Assembly (NCBI RefSeq): GCF_030272615.1
Contig: NW_026729208.1
Coordinates: 1-64,000 of the forward strand
Reading direction: 5' to 3'
DNA length: 64,000 nucleotides
Source of the DNA: Cryptomeria japonica
Taxonomy: Eukaryota; Streptophyta; Pinopsida; Cupressales; Cupressaceae
A program made the position numbers and the translations under genes. The notes under the pieces were generated by a model. The model saw nothing but the letters and a program-made list of their open reading frames with translations, was not told where the DNA came from and did not search any database. Numbering within the stretch: the stretch's first letter is position 1; every line of letters starts with the position of its first letter. This document shows positions 23,846-36,337 of this stretch, piece by piece.

Positions 23846-24055
23846 GGCACCGCGTACGTGGTTTTACTAGGATTATTAGCATGTACGCGCTCATTTTCCT
23901 ATAAGCAGCACGTACGTGCTAATTTTCCTAGGCGTAGCGCGTACGCGCTTAGTTTCCTAAGCTTAGTGCGTATGCGCTACCTTTTCTAGGTTCGGGAAGA
24001 ACAAACCTAAGCACGTATGCGGGAATTTGAAATTTTAAAACCACATACACGCTGC
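23846..24055. repeat. CpG-rich palindromic array, 29-bp spacing, copy 1
   Basis: Centres of GTAC/GTAT lie at 23854, 23883, 23912, 23941 and 23970, exactly 29 bp apart, with looser members at 24015 and 24045. The core resembles GCGCGTACGCGC (best at 23937-23948) followed by a TTTTCCTA-like tail. It lies 120-330 bp upstream of the minus-strand gene start, so it could be a promoter array or transposase-binding subterminal repeats. Confidence 0.75.
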
Positions 24056-24120
24056 CTATTTTTCCAAGTTTATTTTCGGTGGTGTCCACTTTTTTGACCA
24101 CCATCTTTGTGCACACGCCC

Positions 24121-24436
24121 TATTATATAATATATAATATAATATAATATTGTATTATATAATACATATTATATAATATATAATATTATATTATATTATA
24201 TATTATATAATACATATAATATAATACGTATTATATAATATATTATTATATTATAATATAATATAATATAATATAATATAATAATGTATTATATAATATA
24301 TTATTATATTATAATATAATATTATATAATATAATAGATTATTATATTATATAATATATTATTACATTATATATATTATATTAATATAATAATATATTAT
24401 ATATTATATATTATATAATATGTAATATGTAATATA
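24121..24436. repeat. AT-only microsatellite, copy 1
   Basis: About 300 bp made almost solely of TATTATA/TATAATA words. The last 100 bp before 24420 differs heavily from copy 2. Confidence 0.9.
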
Positions 24437-24755
24437 TTTTTTAAATTAAAATTACAAATAAAAATCGGATATCCGATTTCCATAGGTAAATTACCAGGCC
24501 AAGGTGTACTGACACCCAGGCCAAGCAAAAAGTCAACACGGATTTTCACATTTTTAGGCGAGTGAAGAAGGCTATTTTTTTCACATCGCCACTTTTTAGC
24601 CCCCCTTGATCCTGCACTAACCCAAGCAATAGAGATAGGCAAACCAATTTCAAAGGAGATCAAAAGCTTTGAGGCAATCCGACATAAGTTATTGTGCATC
24701 CATCAAGAACAAGAGGTATTTACAAAAGCTTATTTTGAACCCTAAAATTCTCAAA
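24437..24755. other. Non-coding leader before the gag-like pseudogene
   Basis: No supportable gene. A short minus-strand ORF here is probably chance. It could be the leader or LTR remnant of the element carrying the next ORF. Confidence 0.4.
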
Positions 24756-26597
24756 ATGGCATCTTCTTCTTCTTTTGATACTCCATTTGTAGTAGAAGTT
24801 TCCAAGAGATAAAGGCCACAATTTAAGAAGCACCCATTTAAGTCTGTAGAAGATTATCCAAAAGTTGCCTTCTCATCCGTGCCCTATGGTGTTTTGCATG
24901 TGGATGATGTAAGAGCTTATATTCACTACAATATTGAAGAAACTGGTAATGAGGCAATCCTTGCACTATATAACAAGCCAAAGATAAGGATGGGAACCCA
25001 AAACCGAAATATGCTCAATTGCAGAAGAAGGGTTTCATGTAGTTCTTGCATTTCCCCATGTTCGATGAGGATAAATGGGCGAGGTACATCCTAAGCCATG
25101 TACATGATTAATTTATCTGGTTAGACAAGCCATACAAAATCACGAAGCAAGCCATCCATGTAGTCACCTATCTGCATCAAACCGGTGGGAAGCCAAATTT
25201 GATAAAGGCATCAAACGCTACTGTGACAAAGGTAACCGGTGCACAATTTGATAGTAGGTCCATGACTATTGATGATATCCAAGAGCATGATGTGAGATTT
25301 GCATCCATGATCATTGGCTATAAGGTCTACCAATCTAGCAAACTTAATTCTATCTTTGGTACAACAATTTATGCAGCCTATCAAATGGTAAAAGAAGATG
25401 CATAGTATGATCTTTGTTCAATCCTTCTTGAAGAGATTCTCAGTAATCTGAAGGAGATTAAATCAGATAAGAAGAATGTATTAAAATTTGGTTCTTTGAT
25501 CATTTGTCTTGCACTATATTTCATGAATGAGATTCTCGAAATAGGGAGAGTTCAATGGGCTTTTGTCTAACCAGTGTCCACTCAAATCAAGCAAGGCATA
25601 TAGAGATTGGGAAATAGGGAGACTCAGACTGCTGCCCTATGGAGCTTTTTCAAAATCTCCCAAGGAAAAATGAAGGATAGGAAAAGGATTCCTAAGAAAG
25701 TGGTGGAGAAATATGAAAAGACTATCTGCTTCATGATCGACAAAGACCAATGTCACATGGAAGTTGTGGAGCCCAGGATAGTTTGGATTTCACCAATGGG
25801 ATGAGGTTGATGTATCGACACTTGAGGTCTATGCTCAAAACCTCTTGACTAAACCGGTGGATCCCAAAGAACCTAGGTTTGGCACCTTCAAGGAGAAATA
25901 TATGGAGTTGCACAAGAAGTTCACCGAGCCTGCAAGAAAGATAAAAGTGTCTAAAATGGCTGAAGAAGTGGCTGTGCCGTTGGGATTCACCAAAGAGGTA
26001 GTTAAGCAAGAAAGGGAGAAGCATTCTTAGCTGGAAGCTAAGGATGAATCCAAGAAGCCTAAGGCTAAACCGGTTCCCTCCAAAGAAAAACTGAAGGAGA
26101 CCAAGTCTATCTCTACTTCGATAATACCATCAACAGGATAGAGCTCGTCCAGAAAGGGAGTTTTGAAGAAAAAGGAGAAGCCCAAACAAATATATGTTGT
26201 TGTATCTCTAGTGGCATCTGAGACTAAATCAGATGAAGAAGTAGGACAGGCAAAAAAGAAAGGAAAATTTGAAGGGTAGTGAGGAAACCACAATCCGGTG
26301 GTGTAGACCAGAGCAAGAAGGCTAAGTTAGAACCTACAACTTGATGATGATCTTGAAACTAGTAATTTGCAAGGTAAATATACATTTGTTCCTCCAATGA
26401 CAATAGATGAATTGATTGACGAGATAATTGTTGATGGAAATTTGAAGAACATTGGAGCATACTATGAAAATCTAGTTGAGGGAGATCAAAGAAAACTTGA
26501 GGAAGCTGTTATTTTGTACTTACACAACTTTAGTAAAACTTTGATTGAATTGGAGAGTAGCATCCCTAAGAATCTGTATAATATTATTATCATCTAG
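24756..26597 (+). pseudogene. Broken gag-like retroelement gene (spans copy 1/2 boundary)
   Basis: ATG at 24756 starts MASSSSFDTPFVVEVSKR, stopped by TAA at 24810-24812. The same frame continues (RPQFKKHPFKSVEDYPK, YGVLHVDDVRAYIHYN), shifts by one base near 24990-25015, then goes on (DEDKWARYILSHVHD, FIWLDKPYKITKQAIH, then 25199-25405) with further stops and shifts through 25607-25804 (ALWSFFKISQGKMKDRK), 25845-26030 and 26367-26597. The C-terminal third is Lys/Glu/Pro-rich. The layout (globular N part, charged tail, no pol) suggests a non-autonomous LTR-element gag or a plant-transposon protein. The assignment is uncertain, and the gene is clearly dead. Confidence 0.55.
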
Positions 26598-28840
26598 AAG
26601 TAAACATGGATCATCTCCATGAATGATGTAGTCAACTTTTTTTTATGTCAAATTTGAACCTATTTGTAAACCCTAAACAAATCCAACTGCTAAACTCTAG
26701 ATCTACAAGCTAATTCAACACACCATCAATAAGGATCTACAAATGCATGCAAATACCATTGAAATAAGAAAAGCTATACCTTCACATGTAAGAGAGGTTT
26801 GTCTCCATTTTTCTCCTATCCTCCATGATCTTGTATTTGGTGACTTGGGTGCTCTTAGATTTGTGTTGGACTTTCACAAGATCTTACAGAAGAATGGATG
26901 TGGTTGTGATGATGTATTATTGGAGTGATTTTGGCAGAGTTTGAGTATGCTCAAGATATGTTCTATGAAAAATGTGAGGAGGAAGCCTTTTTTATAGATA
27001 TCATCCTAAAACTGGAGGGTTTGTATTAAGAAGTTAAAAGATGAATGGCTAGGATCTCATAGATGAAAGAGAATCAATAGGATTGAGGTTAGATAAAGAT
27101 GGAGGGGGGAGATTAAGAAGTGTGTTGACTTTGGAGGAAACACAAAGTTAATGGAAATATGGTTGGTACTTGTCACATGTCTACAAGTTTATATTTTGAT
27201 CAATGTGAACAAGTTGGAGGGCTAGGATTAATAATAAAAAAGGTAATAAATTAATTAATTAAATAAAAGAATTTATCTAATTAATAGAGGAAAGGGCTAG
27301 ATAAATAAAATAAATAAAATATTTAAATTTAATTTAGGATGGAGGTGGGATCTAAATAAAATTAGGAAGAAAAAGTTTAGTGAATCGATTAAATAAATAA
27401 AAAATATTTATTTAATTAATAGAAGACACTCAGATAAAACAATTAAATAAATAATAAATATTTATTTGATCAAAGGATAATTTTAGGTGTCTACAAACGT
27501 TATACTCGTTGAAGAATTTGTTCATAAACTCTTAATTTATTGCATAAGGAACATCTGCAATAAGCTCCAATGATGCAACTATGCCAAGGTAGTCGACCTT
27601 TAAGGAACGTGATTATTCACCAATGAATCAACCCTTATAAAAAATAACACTAGGATAATGAATGAATAAAATGCAATCAAAATTGATCCCTAATGATGTT
27701 CAAAGCAGGACGAGATTAAGCTCAATTGATTGCCAAATTTTACTTAAATGTGCTACTTATACATTGGTCATTGCATGAACGACAACCTTGTGAAAAATGA
27801 AATAGAGGGAAAAGTGAAAGGAATAAACTCTGTCAATGGGTTGTTAGTCTATTGGTCAACTTGAATTGTTAGCCTAAGGCATGTACTTTCATATCACGTA
27901 GCTAAATGATTCTGTGGGTTTGATATAAAACCCTCCAATAACAAAATATATATTTTTTCACTTACACATTAATGACTATTTTTTTTAACTAGCCATAACA
28001 AAGAAATAGTTATGGCTAATTAAAAACATGCATGATGTCTTTTAAAAAAACCTAAGGATGTTAGATACATAATTACTTAGATAATGACTTAGAAGTTAAT
28101 TCTACTCTATTCTACTTTTTGACCCGTGCACGCATAAAAAATCCCACCAAATCCCACCGTGTTGTTGTAACTACGTAGATGTCAAAACAATAGCTATAAG
28201 CATTTAAGTTGCATAAAAAGAAAACAATTATTTTTTGTCAAAATCTGATATACCATTTAAGAGCTTAGTGTACGTGAAACTTTTAGCTATAACAACTACC
28301 TGTACTTTTTTTGTAAGCATTTACAATTACATATGAAAAAACCAAAAACATTTGTCAAAATCCCATATAGATTTAGAAACTTAAAAAAAATAAGAGTGGA
28401 TTGACAATTGTGATAGAGGAAAAAAATTTGATAAAAATGGTCCCGCTTGTGATGGAGAAAGAAAAAAAAAAATAATAAAATTGATCCCGCTTGCCGTGAC
28501 TCTCACTCAATCTTAATCGGTAGTCATTGAACATGACAAAATGAAATGTGTTAAAATATCTTTTTAAAAGAAATTGCCGGCCAAGCCAAAAGATAAATAA
28601 GTTGCCGGCCACTAAATCAATACACAACTTCATTCAACATAATAAGAAGTTAGCACAGAAAACTTCAACGTGACAAGAACTTGACATGACTGGGCAAACA
28701 AAAAAATTAACGAAAGTAGCATCAAAACCTTGGATTCCTTCGCATTTTCTGCGAAGCTCTTTTGTTGGACTGTTATTTTTTTCTATCCTAATTATTTTTT
28801 AAGGTTTGCTCAATTTAAAAACAAAATTAGGGCCGCTTCA
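26598..28840. other. Non-coding stretch upstream of TNL copy 2
   Basis: Same content as 143-2385, including the A/T-word tract (27231-27490) and the hairpin at 27986-28021. I saw no differences from copy 1. Confidence 0.5.
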
Positions 28841-29045
28841 CTTCGAAATTTACAATTTCGAAGCGGACATTCCTTCCAATCAAACAGTTTCATATACGTA
28901 CACCTCGACGTGCTTCAGAAGTGGACATGCCTTCCAATTAACCAGTTTCATATACGTACACCTTGACGTCCTTCAGAAGACGACATGCCTTCCAATCAAA
29001 CAATAACTTAACGTGCTTCAGAAACGATCATGCCTTCCAATCTTG
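28841..29045 (+). promoter_or_regulatory. Promoter repeats of TNL copy 2
   Basis: Hairpin at 28841 and direct repeats starting at 28867, 28925, 28983 and 29028, as in copy 1, without visible change. Confidence 0.5.
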
Positions 29046-29138
29046 ACTTAAATAGTGGTTTATCTCTTCTATCATGTTATATGAGTTTGGGTTCTGTACC
29101 TATTCTCTCTGCCATTCTTTTCAGTTGCCTCTCTTAAC

Positions 29139-29656
29139 ATGGAAGAGTTCAAGATGGAAGAATACATCCCTCCCTCAATCAAAATTCTTTTCCAAGGTGA
29201 TAAGGAATATCATGTGTTTCTGAGTTTCAAGGGAGAAGATGTCAGAAAGAATCTGGTTGATCATCTACACGAAGCTCTCACTGCCGCCGGACTGCATGTC
29301 TTTTTAGACACCCACAAATTGGAAAAGGGAGATAAGATTTGGTCGAGCTTGGAAAGGGCAATAAGGAGCAGTGCCATACACATTCCTATATTTTCTAGAG
29401 GCTATGCAGACTCTGCATGGTGTCTCAGGGAGGCCGCAACAATGGTGAACACCCAAGGCTTGATCATTCCTCTGTTTTATGATGTAGAACCAACTCACGT
29501 TAGGTATCCTGTGAAGGACTCCAGTCAGTACCAGCAAGCATTTCTAAAACATTATGACCATCCAGATCGGTACCAAAGAGGAGAGATTGAGAGATGGAAG
29601 GTTGCCCTTCACCAGATCTGTTCTCACTCAGGTTGGTCCATGGATATAACTGGAGG
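29139..29656 (+). CDS. TNL immune receptor copy 2, exon 1 (TIR domain)
   Basis: Same TIR exon as copy 1, protein-identical, with donor GTAAGT at 29657 and the TIR glutamate E98 present. It joins in phase to 36338 to give a 938-residue receptor. Confidence 0.93.
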
Positions 29657-30872
29657 GTAAGTAAACAAGCTGACTTGACTTTTATTTTTATTTTTGCATA
29701 ATAGTGAGCAAAGCAAGTTATAATATAAATTTAACTGGCCAATGACATGATATTAATCTGGCTGGAGACACTCTAGTAAAAAGGAGACACCCATGATTAA
29801 CCGAATACATTATAGTAAAAATATCTGATAGAATAAGCTATTTAAGCTTTAAATAGTTAAAATTGATCTATGCTCAATTCATAATCAATAGGGGTTACGC
29901 AAATATATAATATATGGATGTACATATAAACCATATTTTTAGTGGATTGGGAAATAAATGTATGCCCCTTGCTTTGAGATCTTATATTTATTTAGAAATC
30001 TTTACCTTTTGCAAATACATTGAGAAATTATATAGTTGTTTGTACATCCTTTAAAGCTATATGCACATTCTAGATTTTCAAGTTACATTTGAAGTATGAA
30101 ATTATAAAGGGTTTTATAATTAGGGACATAAATATGACCTCACCTTTGTATGTTTTAATGTACTAATATATTTGTTTAGAGTTCTATGGTTTCAAAGATT
30201 GAGAAGTCATCCTAAATGATATTTAATTACAGCCCCTTTAGTTTATACTTATTATCCTACAAAGTTTCTAGGAATACACCCCTTAGCATAAGTAGAGTCA
30301 AAACATTACAATAGTTTTATGTTCTTGTTAGTTAGCCAAAGAATATTGAGGAATTCCTTCCCATTCAGAGGGTAATGAAGCTATGGCCCTCTCTCAATCA
30401 ATAGAAAATCTAAAAATAAGATTACCAATTCTGAAATATGTATGTGATTGGACATTCAACTAAAATAGAAAATTGATCAAACCATAGAGACATCAAATTT
30501 ACATGGAGAAACCCTTTCGAGAAAAACCTCCACACTTGAAAGAGACTAAATTATTAATCTTCACAACGAGACATACAACAAAATACTTCACTACTCTTCA
30601 CTAGTCGAAAAATACTATATAACCTATAAGAATCCACATAACACTACCATTTCATGGCTTCAATATATAGCAAAGTAAGATCTAGGGTAAACCACTTGCA
30701 AAACCCAATGCCTAGGATAATTGACAACTTATAAACATGTTAATAAAATAAAATATTTCGCATTGCCTTGACATGAATTCCTAACCCATAGCCACTCAAT
30801 TCTTAGATGCTTTGTAACTCCTTGATTACTCTTCGAATTACCCAATGGACAACCTTTCACCTAGCAAACTTG

Positions 30873-31017
30873 TGTTAGCATATAATTTATTTATTATTAA
30901 ATTGTTATAAAATAGCTATGGGTTGGTTATTCTTTTTACAGTTTAGCCAATATATATGCTTTTACTAATCATGGAATGAATCAATCAAGCATAATATTCC
31001 ACAAATGGTATCAAAGT
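30873..31017 (+). mobile_element. Possible copia-like short LTR plus primer-binding site, copy 2
   Basis: Identical to 4418-4562: TGTTAGC start, TTCCACA end, then TGGTATCAAAG. Confidence 0.4.
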
Positions 31018-31918
31018 TTTGTGGATTGGGATAAGATTATGATATGTGATGAGACATCCTCTATATATTTATCCCTTGTGTGTTATCCTTCACTGTTGCA
31101 TCTAATTTTTGGTCTTACAAAGCTGTGGGAAAATTATAAAGCCTCAAATTTCTCATGAGTAGGATCCTAGTGTTTTTATCAAATTGATGAAAGTTTTAGA
31201 TGATCAAACCCATGGTGTAGCAAACATGTAATGCATCATATGAAACATTTCCAACAACACCTATAACTCTCTTGTGGAGGAAAAAAATGGATGAGTTTTG
31301 TTTCTTTCTTTTCTCAACTTGATAATCATTGAGATGAGTTATGAAATTTTGAATTTTTTATTGTGTTGTTTTTGGATTACATCGTGTCAGATTTTTTGGC
31401 ATTGACATTTAAAAACATACTCCATGATCCATCATAAGAATGTAATTTTTTAATGGTTGGATCTGTGATATCTCCATGTGATGCAGTATAGGAGATCAAG
31501 AAAAGAACATTGATAAGATTCAATCTAGTAAAATTAGAACATAACTCTTTGATCTAGATCACCATTTATGTGTATTAGATGTTAAGAATGGGTTGAATTT
31601 CGGTCAATGATGAAACACCATGATTTAAAGGTATATGCGCTAAATAAACTATTGGGTGCTAAGTTGGGTGCCATATTTTATTTGGATTAGTTGTTGATGG
31701 GAATTGATTGTTAATGTTGCTTTCACATGGTGGACATTAAATTAGATAGTGGTTTGTGGATTGAAGATTCAACATTGGTATAAGGCACATGTAAAGGAAA
31801 CTGACATGGCAATTTCTAAACATATGGATCTTACAAAGGATGATATGAGTAAGTTTTAGGGAAAAATTCACAAAATAGGAAAGGACATAGATATATTTCA
31901 TAAATTTACTAAAAGTGG

Positions 31919-32891
31919 TACCAATACAAAAGGATATAACAAGAAAATATAGAATCATATGCAACACAAAAATATGTTTAATAAATTTTGGCAATAACAT
32001 AATATGGCAATCAAATAGAATCTATCAATTGGTGAACACGTGATCATATTAAACAAAGGCTATACATGATGCCCCAATGTTTTCTCCAATGGTGAAGTAA
32101 CACAAGCTATAACCTATTAAAAAAAATCATGCAAGCATAAAAACATGTCATTTAACATATAAACATGTTAGTACTAACATATAAAGACATTGTAGATAAA
32201 CATATCCACTAATATATGATTGCGAGGGTATGTTAGATATGCAAGGGATAAGGTGACCTAATGTTAAAGGTATAGTAACATGAACAATCTATATAGGTGG
32301 AAAATAGAAATAGATAATGAGATAAAGAGTCTAGATAGAGAGAATATAATGTCATAGCAACACAATACTACTATGACATGTAATTGAGATCCATTTAAAG
32401 TGTGCACCAATACCAAAGGATATAACAAGAAAATACAGAATCATATGCAACACAAAAATATGTTCAATAAATTTTGGCAATAACATAATGTGGCAATCAA
32501 ATAAAATCTATCAATTGGTGAACACATGATCATATTAAACAAATGCTATACATGATGCCCCAATGTTTTCTCCAATGGTGAAGTAACACAAGCTATAACC
32601 TATTAAAAAAAATCATGCAAGCATAAAAACATGTCATTTAACATATAAACATGTTAGTACTAACATATAAAGACATTGTAGATAAACATATCCACTAATA
32701 TATGATTGTGAGGGTATGTTAGATATGCAAGGGATAAGGTGACCTAATGTTAAAGGTATAGTAACATGAACAATCTATATAGGTGGAAAATAGAAATAGA
32801 TAATGAGATAAAGAGTCTAGATAGAGAGAATATAATGTCATAGCAACACAATACTACTGTGACATGTAATTGAGATCCATTTAAAGTGTAC
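31919..32891. repeat. Two direct repeats of 486 bp, copy 2
   Basis: Copy 2 equivalent of 5464-6436, with the same differences between its two halves. Confidence 0.85.
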
Positions 32892-35800
32892 ACCAACTAA
32901 TTGAAATATTTATACTACTTGTAAGTCTTCAATAGTAATAAAGGACAATTTTAAATAATCTAAACTAATAATTAGTATATCTTTCTAAAAATCTATTTAG
33001 AATAAATTTAACTTCATTCGTTCTAAAAGAAAATAACTTGATTTAATTCTAGACAAGTTGAGTTTATTCAAAATAGAGAAACCAATCTTATTATTTTGGA
33101 TAAAATGAACTTAAATTATTCATGTCGATATTGAAACTATGCGAAATTAAATTAACTTAGTCCAAATAAACTAGAATAGTTTGGAATAAATGGGACTAAT
33201 CATATTATTTCAATTATACTAAAATTATATTACTTATGTAGATATAGAAAATCTATGATATTTAATTAAGTAAAAAAAAACTGTGAAATTACAATAACTT
33301 GATCTAAATAAATTAGATCAATGTTATAATTTCAAATAATAATTAAATCACATGTGTAGCTATAGAAAATATATGAAATTAAATTAACAAATTTGAATGT
33401 GAAATTATGTAAATTTATTTAAAATAAACTACATTCAAATAAGTGAATTAATTTTAAGAAGTATTTGATATAAAATGAACTAATTCAAAATATATTGTTT
33501 CCATTCATTTTGTTTAAGTATGATAAAGAGGGCTTTGCCAAGGTCCACACCCATAATCTAATTCATATAATAAGGTAGGTTCTACCTGGGCAATACTTGG
33601 GTGGATTCCAAAGATTAAAAATGATGTTTAAGATGTAAAGAATTATATCACTTAAATGTTATTTTTTTTTTCCATTTTAATCAAACAAGTGTCTTAAAAT
33701 CTACAAATTAGTTGTGTTCTAACTCTATCTCAAATTTACTTTTGTAGATTTTATAAATAATTCTTATGATGCATGAAATTGATTCAAGAGATTAAAAAAT
33801 GATTGTTAAGATGCATGAAACAAATTCACCATTATGTTAGAATTTTAAGGTCTAATTAGATAAGTATTTCAAAATCTATAGGCTATTTATATTTTACTTT
33901 GGTTCAAATCTAAATTTTTAGACTTGATCTTCTTATTTGAATTTTAGCTCATATTCATGTGAAGGAGTGAAAATTTTACTTGATTTTTTTATTTTGACAC
34001 CTCAATTCAATAACAATTAGTGATGTTGTAAAAACCTTTGAAGAATGTATTTTATTGTGAGTTCGTTACAGCCCTGGATGTACCAATTCAACAAATTTCG
34101 AGAACAATGGTTGAATATAATGCTTTGATAATGCTACTAGGATATTCTCGTAAAATCTGTTTAATGATTCATAGGCCATTCTTGTAAATTTAAATAAATA
34201 AATAAATGTATTTAAAAATAATAACATAACACACATATCAATAGAAACATAAATCAGATCTATTCATAATAGTTAGTAAAAATTATTGTAAAAGGGGTTA
34301 GCAAGATCTAAATTTCACTTTTAAATTTTAAAAGTTTAAGGATCAAATATATGAAATGAATGAAAGATTTGGGTGAATTTTATCTAAACCAAAATGATAA
34401 ATAATAGGTTTTTAAATTAGAAAAAATCTCTAAACATGAATAATAATAGCATGAAACAAATTCATGTAAGAATATAATGTATCATTTAGAAATGTATTAT
34501 CACATTAAAAATATTTAAAACCAAAGAAGACAAATATAAAAATGCTTAAACTATTACTAATATTTACCTTAGATAATATATATGTTTTAATAAATTTATT
34601 ATGACTAATATAAATGTATTAACCCAAATAATTATTAAATGTTACTTTTATGTTGGAGGCATATTACACTCACATAATGGATGCAAACATGTCTGTCAAT
34701 AAAAAATAATAGAAGTATTTAATTTGATGTGTTTGTGACACTTAAATGCATGAAAAATAGAATCAATTTTTTTTTTTTTCTCCTCACAACTACCAAGTTT
34801 AATTTATCAATCACTTATGTCCATCTCCATCATCCATTTAGTTAACTTTGAAATTATCTCAATCTAATATTATAATAGTAAAAATTAAAATATAATAATA
34901 TAATAATATCTTAATAGTATTTTAATATTAATTACAATATAAGAATATAATAGTTTTTAAATTGAAATAATGTACAAATATATGTCTCTAGTTTTTAACA
35001 TTAATTTGTATATATAGGATAATATATTATTGTAGAGGACGAGATTTGTCACCTTCAAGGTGATGAACCTCAAGGGACAAACCTACCTTCTCTCCACCTC
35101 ACTTATATTAGCGCTAAAGGTGAGCTAGGGGATGAAAATGTAAAACTAGGCTAACAAAGTACAAATGAGACTCCCAAACGACTCTATCAAGTCTTTGTCT
35201 TCAAGATGAGTGTGCAGAACTAAGACACAAGTGTGGCGTGTTGTCATCTAGTAAGGACAAAGTACAAAGGCCATACGAGAGTGACAAATGCGATTACACT
35301 ATTAAGTAAATGATATAAATGATAAACTAAGCTTAAGAATACAAAATGCGTGACACTAAAATGAAGTGAGAGAAGGATAGGAAAAGCTCACAACCGGTAG
35401 ATGATTGAAGCCTCCAACAAGACGAGTTCTCCCCTTTGATCACAAACCTGCACACAAGCATGAAGAGAAAATGTTGGGGGTTGTGTTTAGAGGCCTGTCT
35501 CAGTTAGACCTCCGTTTTGGTGTTTCCACCTCCACAGACAATTCAGATGATAGCAACGATGGGAAATAAAAATAATAGAGATAGGAAAATGAACGATTAA
35601 TACAATGGATAAATTAAAATGAGAGATTATAGATATGCAAATGAATTAAGAGAAGGTAGTAAATTCCCCTCCAACACTTGTGAAGGCGACACCATAGGTT
35701 CTCCAAGAAACTGCAACAATAGTGGTCTTCAAATGTTGGAAAACATGTGTATGATAAGGATAATGGACACCAAGTTACTTCCCAAGAATAATTGAGAATC

Positions 35801-36337
35801 CTTCCCAACTACAAGAATGCATGAGATATAGCCTCAAAAACGAATCCCAACATAGGTGGTCGTGAACAGAGGCGTTACAAACTCTTTTGGGCACAGGCGT
35901 AATGCTCAAACCGCTACTTGCGGGCTGACAGATTTGTGGGACACAAGTGCAACACATGGAGGTCTCTGCGGCATGCTAGAGTCCCATGCTTAATTGGTTT
36001 GGTTGCTAGAAGCCAAGTTGCAGCTGACAAAGCAATCCATGTGAACAAAAAGACAAATATGACAATGCATGATCTCCATTAACTTGAAGCAAAGATACTT
36101 ATATGATGCGAAATTACGCGAAATATAATTTACAACATTACAATTACAATTATCTTGAATATATATGTGATAATATTTTGTTATTTTCCAACTTTTCTCT
36201 TCGAATGTGTTTTCAACCTTTGCTACCTTTGTCTGTGGTGCCATAACAGTCTCTCTTTTGCATTTTCTATTGACCTACATTGCTCATTTGGGAACATTAA
36301 TTTACATTTTTTTCGTTGTTATTTAATCTGCGTGCAG

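Larger units (their letters stand above)
1..26455. repeat. Tandem 26.46-kb segment, copy 1
   Basis: The sequence at position 1 recurs at 26456 and again at 52928. Every gene, array and retroelement piece recurs in the same order and orientation, so this is a direct tandem repeat. Copy 1 is 26455 bp. At least 18 single-base differences separate it from copy 2, below about 0.1 percent outside the AT tract. Because the window opens inside the repeat, this start is arbitrary and the biological breakpoint is unknown. Confidence 0.97.
29657..36337 (+). other. Intron 1 of TNL copy 2 (6681 bp)
   Basis: Same length and borders as copy 1. It contains the copia-like short LTR (30873-31017), the paired 486-bp repeats (31919-32891) and the less AT-rich stretch (35033-35995). 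One substitution was seen at 34560 (A; C in copies 1 and 3). Confidence 0.88.
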
